From NCBI GenBank assembly GCA_026008535.1, contig BRKX01000014.1:22032694-22096693 (forward strand): a DNA stretch of 64,000 nucleotides, given 5' to 3'. This stretch comes from Perilla frutescens. Its lineage: Eukaryota; Streptophyta; Magnoliopsida; Lamiales; Lamiaceae. Under the pieces are notes generated by a model. That model saw only the letters and a list, made by a program, of their open reading frames with translations. It was not told the DNA's origin and did no database searches. Position numbers and translations under genes: made by a program. Positions 12,276 to 24,061 of the stretch are shown here, piece by piece. Numbering within the stretch: position 1 is the stretch's first letter; every line of letters begins with the position of its first letter.

Positions 12276-13380
12276 TAAAAGATGGGCCGATCAATGGGAA
12301 GTTCTTGAAGCGCTACTGTCCATGAAAAAAAAAGAGCAAAAAAAAAGAAAAATGAAAAAAAATGAAGAAAAAAAGCAAAAAAAGAAAAAGACAAAAAAAA
12401 AGAAAAAAAAAAAAAGAAACTCCTGACCCGCACGAGTATAAACTGTGTACGGTAACCACCAAAAGGAAATGCATGTGGTTAAAATGCTAATTTACCCCAC
12501 CAAAGTTAAATATATGTGGTTAAACCGTTATTTATCCCACCAAATGTGTTTTATGTGGTTAAAGTATTAAACACCCACTTTGTCTATAGTGGTTAAAGAA
12601 TAGTCACTCCTGGCCCGTATGAGTTTAAACTGCGTACGGCACCCTCTCTAAAAAACAAATCAATCTTTCAAACTACGTTTTGACTTGATCCCTCTCAAGG
12701 GTACGTTGGCAGCTTAGATGTTGTCTAAGTTCAGTCATGATTTGTGTTGAATTGTTACAGTTGGAGCACATAGATAACCAAAGCAAAAGAGAAGCAACAC
12801 ATAGATTTCAACAAGGCACTAAAACATGTCACTTCATAGATGTTCATAACAAAAGGCAACTCAGGGAATACATAATAAGTAATAAGTGGAACAAGGCTTA
12901 TGAACATTTTTGAAGTGGAAGTCTCCACTATTCAAAGTTGAAATCTTCATCCGGTTGAAATTGCTTGAAGTCAAAACCACCATCTGGTCAACATTGAAAT
13001 TGAAGATAAAGCTGGATGTGGAGGTTGAAATCTTCATCTAGTCGATGCTACGAAGATGACATCTACTTATTGAGGTTGGAGGCTAGGTTGAAATCTTCAG
13101 GCTGATGCCGCAACGTTGAAATCGAAGTGGGAAGCTTCAAGTCAAAGTTAAAAATCTTCTGATTGTGGCCGCAAAGTTGAAATCTTTATGTTGAAGCCAC
13201 AAGGTTGAAATCGAAGTTGAAAGCTTCACGTCAAGATTGAAGTCTTCACCTGCAAGGATGAAGATGGAAGCTACTTGTAGAGGTTGAAAGCTTCAAGTTG
13301 AAGTTGAAATCTTCGTCATGTTGATCTTGCAAAGTTGAAGTTGAAACTGCATATCCAGGTAGTTTGATTCAATGTTAGCA
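12276..13380. other. Repeat-rich noncoding spacer of the gag-only element
   Basis: No coding region. It holds an A-rich tract (about 12325-12418). Two copies of a CTCCTG(A/G)CCCG...GAGT(A/T)TAAACTG(T/C)GTACGG motif lie near 12420-12460 and 12605-12645, with ATGTGGTTAAA repeats between them. A stretch (about 12930-13350) is dominated by an imperfect GTTGAAATCTTCA(T) motif repeated many times. Confidence 0.75.
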
Positions 13381-13410
13381 TCAGCATGTCAAAGTCAAGG
13401 CAAAATCACA

Positions 13411-13850
13411 GATGGATCGTTCTCTAGAGAAATCACCTTTTGATCGAAATCAAAATGGATTATTCGCTTAGAGAACTCACCTCTTGATTTGTAGCCTCTC
13501 GATCGAAGTTGAAGTCAAGTTGAAATCGCAGATGGATCGTTCTCTAGAGAAATCACCTTTTGATCATAATCAAAATGGATCATTCACTTAGAGAACTCAC
13601 CTCTTGATTTGTAGTCTCTCGGTCGAAGTTGAAGTCAAGTCGAAATCACAGATGAATCGTTCTCTAGAGAAATCACCTTTTGATCGAAATCAAAATGGAT
13701 CATTCACTTAGAAAACTCATCTCTTGATTTGTAGCCTCTCGGTCGAAGTTGAAATCAAGTCGAAATCACAGATGGATCGTTCTCTAGAGAAATCACCTTT
13801 TGATCGAAATCAAAATGGATCATTCACTTAGAGAAGCCACATCTTGATTT
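13411..13850 (+). repeat. Tandem repeat, four units of exactly 120 bp
   Basis: Units start at 13411, 13531, 13651 and 13771 with GATGGATCGTTCTCTAGAGA; the last is incomplete or diverged near its end. Each unit carries a TCTCTAGAGA palindrome and ends with TTGATTTGTAG-type sequence and GGTCGAAGTTGAA. Units are highly similar, with only a few substitutions each. Confidence 0.92.
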
Positions 13851-14117
13851 GAAGCTCTTTGAATAAAGTTGGAGTCGTGGAAAGAATATCGGATTTAATG
13901 CAAAACAACAAATAATCAGCTAAAAAAAATGTTGTGTGTATATGTATATATCTATATATATGTACATGCATTAAAAAAAGCACAATTTTGCATAAAAGAG
14001 CAAGACACAAAAGCATAGACATGGTATTCTCAAAATTGCAGCAACAAATCTTAAACTCTCTGTCGTGAGAAGCCCTTGAATTTCGTCCAAACTCAGTTTC
14101 AGAAAGTTAGTGTTGCC

Positions 14118-14540
14118 TCTGCGAACAAAAAAAGGGTAAAAATCTTCTTTCAGACAACCCATCAAACTTAAATGCATTAATTTCGAGTTATGCTTTCGCA
14201 GCAAAGCCAAATAATGAAGAAACTTGAAGGAGAATATCTTACCTCAATGCCTTCTGCAAATTCGACGATGGACCTGCAACAAAAAAGGGGTCGTGTCAAA
14301 TTCTATAGAGCAGGTTATTGTGAAAATAAGATAATTATTCTCTTTCAGGCAACTTGTCAAGCACGTGGTGGGCCGAATAATACAAACTGAATTTGAAGCA
14401 CATGGGGGCAGAGACTCACCAACGATCGACAAATTCCAACAGAGAAAAAAAGAAGAACGTGAGAGAGAAGTCGTGCGAACTTCTGTAAGCTTCGAGTGGT
14501 GATAAAAAGTGATGCAACAACACATATTTATATAGTGTTA
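14118..14540 (-). other. Antisense gene-like fragment (promoter, exons, GT-AG introns) inside the gag-only element
   Basis: Read on the minus strand there is a TATATAAATAT box (14524-14534). After it come a pyrimidine-rich leader with an exon end at 14420 and a GTGAGT donor, an intron ending TTTTTGTTGCAG, a 31-bp exon (14273-14243), a GTAAGA donor, an intron ending TTTTTTTGTTCGCAG, and a further exon starting at 14118 with an open stretch (NTNFLKLSLDEIQGLLTTES). The layout looks like the 5' end of a host gene captured by the retroelement. I do not recognise the protein and see no start codon I would defend. The signals could also be chance. Confidence 0.4.
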
Positions 14541-15076
14541 ATCGCTAGCTATGGAAGGGAATTTCCTTACGTAGTTGCATGAGGACATGAATGCAAGGGG
14601 TAATGTTCTAATTTTGCAGCAGAGTAAGAAGGAAAAAAATGAATTGCATCAATTACATGCTGTAAAATCCCCACGAGAGAAGGAAACTTTCTGTATACTC
14701 TTCTGCGTAATACGGGCGAGGGAACAAGAATTAAAAAAAAAATTCAAAGGATGCTCACAAAGTTATTCCATGGTGGGCCCATGTGTTCCTACGATCATGA
14801 AGCATTGCCATTCAAGTACATACTTCCTCGAGCACCCCTCTTTTGACCAACCATCAAAGCTTTTGGTATAACATTTGCTGCTAAAAACATAGAGCTACAA
14901 ATTCTCTTGTGGATTGGGCTACCAAGTTTTCTAAAAATATATATATGGGCCCATTCGTAAGTCTCGATTTTTGTTGCCAAGGAATGAGGTGATCTTTCAA
15001 AGTTTAAATAAATTCCGGCCCACTCTTACTAACTCAAAATCGAGGGATAAAATTTTAAATCGGAAAAAAATAAAAA

Positions 15077-15375
15077 AACTCCTTGATACGAGTATAAACT
15101 ATCTAATAAATTTAAAATTCAAGAACTCCTTGATACGAGTATAAACTATCTGATAAATTTAAATTCCAAATTCAAATCCAAGAACTCTTTGATACGAGTA
15201 TAAACTATCTGATAAATTCAAATTCCAAATTAAATTCCAAGAACTCCTTGATATGAATATAAACTATCTAATAAATTTCAAATTTTAAATGCAAGAACTC
15301 TTGAATACGAGTATAAATTATTCACAATTTTAAATTCAAGAACTCCTAGATATGAGATTAAACTATCTAATAAAT
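15077..15375 (+). repeat. Six degenerate tandem units of about 45-59 bp
   Basis: AACTCCTTGATACGAGTATA-type starts occur at 15077, 15124, 15183, 15242, 15296 and 15341, each followed by AACTATCT(A/G)ATAAATTT or a decayed form. The core resembles the CTCCTGACCCGCACGAGTATAAACT motif near 12420 in the same element. Confidence 0.85.
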
Positions 15376-15434
15376 TTTTGAGACCCGTCCATTTTCATGA
15401 CAAGTCACCAATGAACGAGTCTCAAGGGGGCATT

Positions 15435-16351
15435 TGTAGGCAAATTAAATTTATTGCCTATTAAATTATGTCATGTGTAAAATAAGGAATTAAATATTTT
15501 ATTATATTTTATTTATATTTTGGGATTAAATTAAATATGATTCCAAAATTAAATAAATATATAATTAATATTTATTACATGGATTTTACTGACTAATGAG
15601 AAGCTGACATGTGTCAAATCTACACAGAAAATAAAATATTTAATATGGAGATCATCCAAACCAATAGAATTGCGCCACATAAGCCCTAGGTCCATGGCCA
15701 CTCCATCTAAGCCCTAAAAGCCCAACCCTAAATTTCCTAAATTAAATCATCCTGCAACTATAAATAGGGGCCTCCATATCATATAGAAAACACACCAGAA
15801 ATCATAATTGAAGAGCTCAAGAAGTTGGAGGAAAATTCTCTACGAAATTCTCTCCAGCATTCAAGGCATTCTAGCGAGATTCAAGCCGTTCTTCGTGGAA
15901 AGCAACGCGTTCTTCACCGGAATCATCTCAAATCCAGCGTCTGATCCGGAATCAAGGTTTTCAACCCTCCAGACAGCGTTATAAAGTCAAAGTGATCAAG
16001 GAAGATTCAAGACCTTCTTCATAGAAGCAACACGTTCTTCGCCAGAGCCACCTCAAGTTCAGCGTTCAATCTAGAATCAAGGTTGTCGGCCCTCCGGATA
16101 ACGTCATCAAATTCAAACAACAAGTTCAAGAAGATCGAAGAGGCAAATTCACTCTGAAGATTTCAAGAACCGTTTGAAAATCATGTTTTGAAGAGAAAAT
16201 CTCAAAGAAGTGTTTGAAGATCAAGTTTTGAAGAGAAGAATCAGAGGATCAAGACAGAGATTATACCACAATCGCATTTTAAATTCAAAGAAGAAATATG
16301 ATTGTACACTTTTCGCGTTATTTATTCAAATACACGAAAATTTGTGTTACA
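15435..16351 (+). repeat. Right (3') LTR of the gag-only element
   Basis: 917 bp, TGTAGG...GTTACA, preceded by a GGGGGC polypurine tract. It matches the left LTR with about 18 substitutions and no length difference, and is followed at once by the target duplication ATGCT. Its short ORFs are not genes. Confidence 0.93.
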
Positions 16352-17029
16352 ATGCTTTCATCATTCAAAAACCAAACAAATATTATCTCCATCATTGTTC
16401 AGCATTCAAGAACATAACAATATTGTTGCCTACATTGCATTCGGCCTGCTCACAATAAAAAAGAAGCTGGTGAAGTTTTTTAAATTTCAAGGTTCCATAT
16501 TGGAGATGAACTAAGAAATTGGCTTATTTCAGTTCATGTTTATTTTATTATACCAAAATATTTGTGATATAAACTCAGTTTTCTTCACACCACAGGTAAC
16601 TCATATGTACAAGACTGCCAATCATGAGGAAACTAACACAAAACATTACTCTTGGAAAGAAGAAAGCCTCGGGTATTTTTTCATTTTGATCATAACAAAA
16701 TGTTATATAATATTTTCTTCTACTTAGCAAATAATACTAAATATGATTCATGTACTGAATAAGAGGTAGGATTGCTAACCTTTATATATATCTTAGATTT
16801 TTTGCTTACAATATGTAACTATGTTGTCACTTCGATAGTTTGTTTAATTGGGATGCCCAACCTGCCAGAAAAAATCAACACAAGAATATTACTTATAGCT
16901 TGCTAGAAAAACAAATTAAATATCTCGCTGTGGAGTCTAAAATAAGTAACAGATCTCAAATTCATATCATAATAACAAAACATATCTGTAGCAAAAGAAC
17001 AATATATAACTTCAACCCTTAATAGTTAT

Positions 17030-18400
17030 GCAGGAATATTATAGAGTTTTAACTATTTTCCTAGAATTTCAAAAATTTGATCTAAAATTTTCCATATTTC
17101 TTTTTCTAGATATATCAATTGATTTCTTTTTACAAATATCTTTTTACATATAATTGAATCCACCATAATCACACAAAAACTTGCTTACAACTGAATGTTT
17201 TCTAAACATATTAAAATTTAAATATATGTCTAAAAATAAATTAATATTTAAGAAAGAATATTATAACAAGTTTATATAACGCTACCTCAGAATTTCAAAA
17301 TTATTGAACTAAACTTTTTCATATTGCTTTTTAAGAAATATTAATCGACTTTTTGGTACAAAATATATTTTTACTTATAATTTTTTTAGGGATATTTTTA
17401 CTTATAATGGAATACATTATAATCATGCCGAAACTTGCTGAAATTTGAATTTTTTTTTTCTAGAGACATTTAAGTAAGCAATATTTCTCCAAAAATACAT
17501 TAATATTTTAGTAGGAATATTATATATTAATTTCCCAAAATTTCAAAATTTTAAACTAAAATTTTCATATTCCGTTTTTCAGAAATATTGATTTTTTTAA
17601 ATATATCGTTTTAGGTATTAATATATTTAATATATTAATAGACTTTTTGGTACAAAATATATTTTTCCTAATAATGTTTTTAGGGATATTTTACTTATAA
17701 TGGAATACATCATAATCATGCCGAAACTTGCTGAAATTTGATTTTTTTTTTTCTAAAGACATTTAAAATAGCAATATTTCTCCAAAAATACATTAATATT
17801 TTAGTAGGAATATTATATAGAGTTTATATACTATTTTTCCAAAATTTCGAAATTCTAAACTAAAATTTCTATATTCCATTTTTTTAGAAATATTAATTTT
17901 TTTAAATATATCATTTTAGGTATTAATATATATATTTTTACTTATAATTTTTTTTAGGGAATCATGCCGAAACTTGCTGAAATTTGATTTTTTTTATAAA
18001 GACAATTCAGTTAGCAATATTTCTCCAAAAATACATTAATATTTTAGTAGAAATATTATATAGAGTTTATATACTATTTTTCCAAAATTTCAAAATTTTA
18101 AACTAAAATTTCCATATTCCATTTTTTCAGAAATATTAATTTTTTTAAATATATCATTTTAGGTATTAATGTATATATATATATATATTCACTTATAATT
18201 TTTTTAGGGATATTTTTTACTTATAATGGAATACATCATAATCATACCAAAACTTGCTGAAATTTTTTTTTTTCTAAAGACATTTAAGTTAGCAATATTT
18301 CTCCAAAAATACATTAATATTTTAGTAGGAATATTATATAGAGTTTATATACTATTTTCCCAAAATTTCAAAATTTTAAACTAAAATTTCCATATTCTGG
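17030..18400 (+). repeat. Five to six diverged tandem repeats of about 220-295 bp
   Basis: Units are marked by GGAATATTATATAGAGTTTATA or its variants near 17030, 17250, 17510, 17804, 18045 and 18322. Each is followed by CCAAAATTTCAAAATTTTAAACTAAAATTTC, ACTTATAATTTTTTTAGGG, CATGCCGAAACTTGCTGAAATTTGA and CAATATTTCTCCAAAAATACATTAATATTTTAG. Units differ by small insertions and deletions. Confidence 0.85.
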
Positions 18401-18520
18401 TTTTTCATAACAGTACCAAAATATATTGCAATATGGTTTATTTCATAAATACATAAAAAATGACAAAAATACATATAATCTAAAATAGAGAATTTATCAT
18501 TATGTCGGGTACTTGGATTT

Positions 18521-19210
18521 GTAGCAACTTCACCTCGTTGTGATTATGCTAAGAAATCCTACATCACACAACAAAGATTTATTACATTTTTTCACTTTCT
18601 CGGACTTATAAAGTCGTAGATCTATGGGTTTCAAAAAGGATATATTTGGAGCAAACTCTTATATACTAACTAGAAGTTAATAATTCAAAAATTTCATGGT
18701 TTGATACCTTTTGAAGCAGATGACCGACGGTGTTCTGATCCGAGGGTGGTCTGAGTATGGTATTGACATACAACTGTAGGATCTGCAGTTTCGATACAAG
18801 TGTTGAAAATGTTGGGATAGATCTGCTGAAAACTTTTAGCTTAGGTTAACTGAAGCTGCGAAATGTATCTGTAGCAACTTCACCTCTCTGTGATTATGCT
18901 AGAAATCCTGCATCACAAAACAAAGATTTATTACATTTTTTTTCACTTTCTCAGACTTATAAAGTCCTAGATCTAAGGGTTTCAAAAAGGATATCTTTTG
19001 AGCAAACTCTTATATACTAACTAGAAGTTAATAATTCAAAGTTTTCATGGTTTGATACCTTTTTGAAGCAGATGACCGACGGTGTGCTGATCCGAGGGTG
19101 GTCTGAGTATAATATTGACATAAAACTGTCGGATCTACACTTTCGATACAAGTGTTCAAAATTTTTGGATAGATCTGTTGAAAACTTTTAGCTTAGGTTA
19201 ACTGAAGTTG
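18521..19210 (+). repeat. 350-bp direct duplication
   Basis: GTAGCAACTTCACCTC starts at 18521 and again at 18871, exactly 350 bp apart. Both copies run through CTTGGATACGAGTGTT-like and AGCAGATGACCGACGGTG sequence to AACTTTTAGCTTAGGTTAACTGAAG, with few differences. Confidence 0.9.
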
Positions 19211-19940
19211 AGAAATAGCTGCGAAACGTAACTTCCTTGAGAACTGTGAGATGGTTTCCCATTTAAAAAAAGGATATTGTGAAAAGTATTTCATTTTTTG
19301 CAAGGATAAAAATGTGATTGATGGTGAACTCGACGTTTAACCGGGACGAAACAACAAGGAAGAGAAGGAAGCGGCGGAAGGGTGTGAAATAATGGAAAGC
19401 TGAAACCCTAGAAGGATTTTAAGTTATTGGATTATTTTTAAAAAAAAAATAGTGGGCTTCTTCTCAAAAAATAGTGGGCTTCTTCTTAGTTTAGATCATA
19501 ATTTTTAAGATTTATTTGTTGATTTTTAGATTAATATAAATATTATATAGATTTTAATTATAATTGTCCCTCTTATCTGTTTTTAAGAATATTTGAATTG
19601 ATCTCTAAAAAAAAGAGAGAATATTTAATTGAACTTTTATATTTCTCAAACTGAAAACTAGCTAGGTCATACATTTCTAGATTTTACATGGATAGTGCGT
19701 ATATATAGTTACAATATATTGTAAAATAATATATTTTATTATATCAGTTTTAATGTTTCATCATATATTTTATTATAAATTATAAACAAGATACCATATA
19801 TATATATATATATTATAGTGACTGCAAAAGTTTGCAATAAAATTTTATTACAAGTTAACGTATTGATTAGATTTTTATAAACAAGATAAAGTTGTGTGTT
19901 TTTATCCTAATTTACTTTCATAGAAGTTTAGACAATATCC

Positions 19941-19973
<33 letters not shown>

Positions 19974-20076
19974 ATAATTTAAATTGATAGTAATTAATGC
20001 TTCTCATTAGTTATATTTATGTCTGTATTTTTTAATAATCTGTGTAACAATTTGATTATCAACAGATAATTTGCAT

Positions 20077-23000
20077 ATGCTTCCACCAAAAATTCCACGT
20101 ACCAGAATGTGGGTTGATCAATAAAAGATTGATTCATCTTTTCAAAGTCAACCAAATCATCCATCCAGATTACCTTTTACTAACATTACAAATGGTTTGT
20201 TCACTCAGTATTACAACATTGTGATTAATTCAGATAGTTTTAAATATTTTTAAATAATTAATTTTCAACATTTATGTTTGCAGCCAATGGAAGCATTCCA
20301 TCAATTCCAAATGACAGATTTACATGTGCATGTAAAAACCTTGACAACTCAAGCAAAAATAACATGTCTTGCGTTATTGACTTGACAGACGATGAGCCCA
20401 TCAACATGTTTGCGCAAACTTCTTCAATTACAGAACATATTTTTAATATTGATTGTAATGCCATGACCTCTGATGTTGATGTACCAAATATTAATTTAGA
20501 CAATGGTGAGTTGAAGGTACTTTCATTCTATTTGAGCAGAAATATATTCAATTGTTATTGTACTTTATTTGTTTATCGTTTAGGGTTAAAGTCATTGAGT
20601 ATTTCGGGTTTTTGTTTCTAGATTGTGATGAATTGGAATTTATTACTAGCAAGGCGACATCAGGTATACTTACATAATTTATCTATCTTTCGATAAGATA
20701 CGTACTTTCATTATTATTTGTTATACATTCTTAACATTAATAAATGTCATATTATTTGAGTTTATTTTATAATTTTTTCCCTCTAATTCATTAAATAAGA
20801 GTAATATGGTTTTATTTTTTTGTATTTTGAATTTAAATTTGAATTTAAAAATTATGTTAATCTTTAAATTAAATTAATGTTATATTTTCATTTTTAACTT
20901 TATTTTACAAATATATAATATGGGAAATTTTTACTATGTTCATTTTTTATCAATCCATATTCAATACATGTATTTACCGAAAATAAACTACTTAAATATA
21001 AAAACAATGTGTTATGTATTATATCATTTTAGTCTATTTGTATAAAAATATTTAGTTCTAAATTATTGTATTGATATACACTACTTTTTATTGTAGAATA
21101 CTGGGATATTGGAGATCCAACATACACATGTCAATTTTGTCAATCATTCTTTTGGTATGAAGAAAGGTTGTCAAAAAGTTACAAAGCAAAAAATTCGAAG
21201 TATTCATTGTGTTGCATGAGTGGTAAAATTGAACTTCCACGTATGAGAAGGCTCCCAAAAGTATTGGAAGACTTATTTTTTGGAAATGGTGCAAAGAGCA
21301 AACATTTTCTTGAAAACATTCATTTTTATAACAATATGTTCTCTTTCACTTCAATGGATGGAAAGATTGATGCAAACCTAAATAATGGTAAGTCACCACC
21401 CGTGTTCCGAATGCATGGCCAAAACTATCACTTGATAGGGAGTTTAATACCACCAGAAGGCGGTCAACCTAAATTTGCCCAGTTGTATATTTACGACATA
21501 GAGAATGAAATTGAAAATCGAATTCATTCTGTCAGGTTAGTTTGTTCTTTGTTCCATATTTATGTATTAATTTTTATAACTACAAAACTATTTTTTACTT
21601 CTATTATTATTGTGATGTAATATAGGAAGAATGATAAGATGAATAATCTTCATGCTGAGATTGTATCCGAAATAAAGAGTATGTTAGATGAGAGCAATGT
21701 TTTGGTCAAATATTTTAGAATGGCAAAAGAAAAGGTTGATGATGGAAAATCCGATATAAAGTTAAAACTCATTGGCAGAAGAGGTAAAGATGGTAGAAGA
21801 TACAATTTACCAACAGTGTCAGAGGTTGCTGCTTTAGTGGTTGGGGATCTTGATGAATCTTTGGGAGATAGAGATATAAGAGTGGAAACACAAACTGGAC
21901 AATTGCAACGCATAAATGGATTGCATGCATCATATCTTCCTTTCCAATATCCACTACTATTTCCTTATGGTGAGGATGGATATAGAGAAGATATCTCTTT
22001 CGCAGAATCAGTGTCATCTACAAGTGGTGGTAGAAAGAGAATAAGTATTAGAGAATTCTTTGCCTTTCGGTTGCATGAGAGACAAAATGAACCTACAACC
22101 ATTTTATCATCAAGACAATTGTACCAACAATTTGTTGTTGATGCATATACAATGGTTGAATCATCAAGGTTGTTATTTGTTCGCACACATCAGAAACAAC
22201 TGCGAGCTGAGATATATAAAGGTCTTGAAGATGCATTGTTAAGAGGTGAAACAAATCCATCTAGACATGGAAAAATGATCATATTGCCTTTTTCTTTCAC
22301 AGGAGGTGCTCGCTATATGATTCAGAATTATCAAGATGCAATGGCTATTTGTAGATGGGCCGGTTATCCAAGTTTGTTCATCACATTTACTTGCAATCCA
22401 AAATGGTCTGAAATACTCAGATATGTTGAGAGTAGAGGTTTAAAGCCTGAAGATCGCCCGGACATCATTTGTCGTATTTTTAAGATCAAGTTGGATAATT
22501 TGATTAAAGATCTACGAAAGAATAAAAGATTTGGTAATGTGAGAGCAGGTAAATTCGATACATATGAAAATGATTGCATAATTAATTTTTGAAAAATTAT
22601 TTACTAACATCTCAGATTTAATTCTATTAATGTAGTTGTATACACTATCGAGTTTCAAAAGTGTGGGCTACCTCATACACATATCTTGCTCTTCTTGTGT
22701 AAAGAAGATAAGTATCCAACTGGGCAAGATATTGACAAGATGATTTCAGCTGAAATCCCCGATGAACAAGTAGATCCAGAATATTATAAAGCAGTCCAAG
22801 ATTTCATGATACATGGTCCATGTGGTAATGCCAAAAAAGACTCTCCATGCATGTCCAGTGGTCGATGCACCAAGTACTTTCCAAAGAAATTTATCGAAAC
22901 AACAACTACAGATGAAGATGGATATCCGGTATACAAATGTAGAGATAATGGTAGAGTTGTTGTTAAGAATGAAATCACTTTGGATAACAGATACGTGGTT

Positions 23001-24061
23001 CCACACAATCGTTATCTGTTATTGAACTATGGAGGACACATAAATGTTGAATGGTGTAATCAGTCTCGATCGATCAAATATCTATTCAAGTACATAAACA
23101 AAGGGCATGATCGTGTTACTGCATCTTTTTGTCAAAGCATTGCAAATGAGCAAGCTGGAAAAGACGTTGATGAAGTTAACATGTATTATGACTGCAGATA
23201 TATCTTGCCATGTGAGGCAGCATGGAGAATATTAGGTTTTGACATTCAATACAGAGATCATGCAGTTGAAAGATTGAGTTTTCATTTGCCTAATGAACAA
23301 AGTGTAATATTCTCCGATGTTGATCCAATAGATGTTGTGCTTGATCAACCAGCTGCTAAGCAAAGTATGTTTTTAGCTTGGATGGAAGCAAATAAGAAAT
23401 ACCCTGAAGCGAGAGAACTTATGTTGAATTCCTAACAAAGTTTGTTTGGAAATCGACAACTAGAGAATGGGTGCCAAGAAAAAAGAGATATGCTATTGGA
23501 AGGATATTTTATGTACCTCCGGGTTCTGGGGAGATGTACTATCTGAGATGTCTGTTAAATGTAGTTCGTGGACCAACATGTTATGAAGACATAAGATGCA
23601 TCAATGGGATTCAATATGCTACGTTTAGAGATGCGTGTTATGCTTTAGGACTATTGGATGATGATAAAGAATATATTGATGGAATTATAGAAGCAAGTCA
23701 GTGGGCTTCTGCACACTCATTGAGAAATTTGTTCGTTACATTATTGTCATCAGATTCTCTATCTCGTCTAGAAATAGTTTGGGACAATTGCTGGAGTTAC
23801 ATCTCAAACGATATCCTGTTCAATCAAAGAACATTGTTTCAACATCCAGGTACGACATAATTTACTAGAGCATATACATCATCTATCAATTTTACATTTC
23901 AATATAATATATGATTCAAAATATAATATATAATATATTATATTATTTTTCAGAGTTAATGTTGAATGAAGAACAGATAAAAAATTATTGTTTGGTGGAG
24001 ATTGAGAAATTATTGAGAAGTTTTGGGAGAAGTTTACACGACTTTGTTGGTATGCCGTTTC
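20077..24061 (+). pseudogene. Helitron Rep/helicase gene, N-terminal Rep part (interrupted by copia element)
   Basis: Encodes the start of the Helitron transposase: the HUH rolling-circle nuclease that nicks and joins element ends. Exons fit GT-AG and keep phase: 20077-20194, 20284-20505, 20622-20663, 21097-21535, 21626-22548, 22636-23849 and 23954-24061. Family landmarks include EYWDIGDPTYTCQFC, the FRMHGQNYHLIGSL region, ASYLPFQYPLLFPYG, the two-histidine motif GLPHTH (His codons at 22674 and 22680) and the two-tyrosine motif YLFKYINKG (Tyr codons at 23079 and 23091). Lesions: TAA at 20122-20124 in the first exon, and a frameshift near 23421-23436, where the frame ending ELMLNS stop must switch to reach TKFVWKSTTREW. 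At 24061 the coding sequence is split by the copia element and resumes in frame at 33312. The first-exon start is my best reading, not certain. Confidence 0.88.

Larger units (their letters stand above)
9121..16351 (+). mobile_element. Gag-only (pol-less) Ty3/gypsy-type LTR retrotransposon nested in the Helitron
   Basis: Two 917-bp LTRs (9121-10037 and 15435-16351), both TG...CA, enclose 5.4 kb. A perfect 5-bp target duplication ATGCT flanks the element (9116-9120 and 16352-16356). Inside are a primer-binding-like site after the left LTR, a gag gene (from 10101), a long repeat-rich region without any reverse transcriptase or integrase, and a polypurine tract (AAGGGGGC, about 15425-15431) before the right LTR. 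The LTRs differ at about 18 positions by my count (about 2%), so the insertion is young. The gag resembles that of Tat/Ogre-type plant elements with CxxxH...H...DC zinc motifs. Lacking pol, the element would depend on a partner, as LARD-type elements do. Confidence 0.93.
16352..20076. other. AT-rich noncoding Helitron interior with two repeat blocks
   Basis: No gene recognised. The stretch holds a block of about 220-295-bp diverged tandem repeats (about 17030-18400), a 350-bp direct duplication (18521-19210), and further (TA)n tracts near 19797 and 19941. Around 19310-19420 the minus strand has a CTAGGGTTT...CTTCCGCCGCTTCCTT stretch that looks like a plant gene leader, but no open frame supports it. 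Confidence 0.7.

Noticed and set aside
12182..12433. Minus-strand frame of Phe/Ser-rich residues
   Set aside because: It is the complement of the A-rich tract of the gag-only element, hence a composition artefact.
13411..13850. Regular repeat that could be mistaken for a CRISPR array
   Set aside because: Units are 120 bp and nearly identical throughout, without unique spacers; the context is a plant retrotransposon.
16210..16514. Open frames over the end of the right LTR
   Set aside because: They cross the LTR boundary and the target duplication and have no family features.
19310..19420. CTAGGGTTT and CTTCC-rich stretch on the minus strand, like a plant gene leader
   Set aside because: No open frame or splice pattern follows, so I do not call a gene or a promoter.
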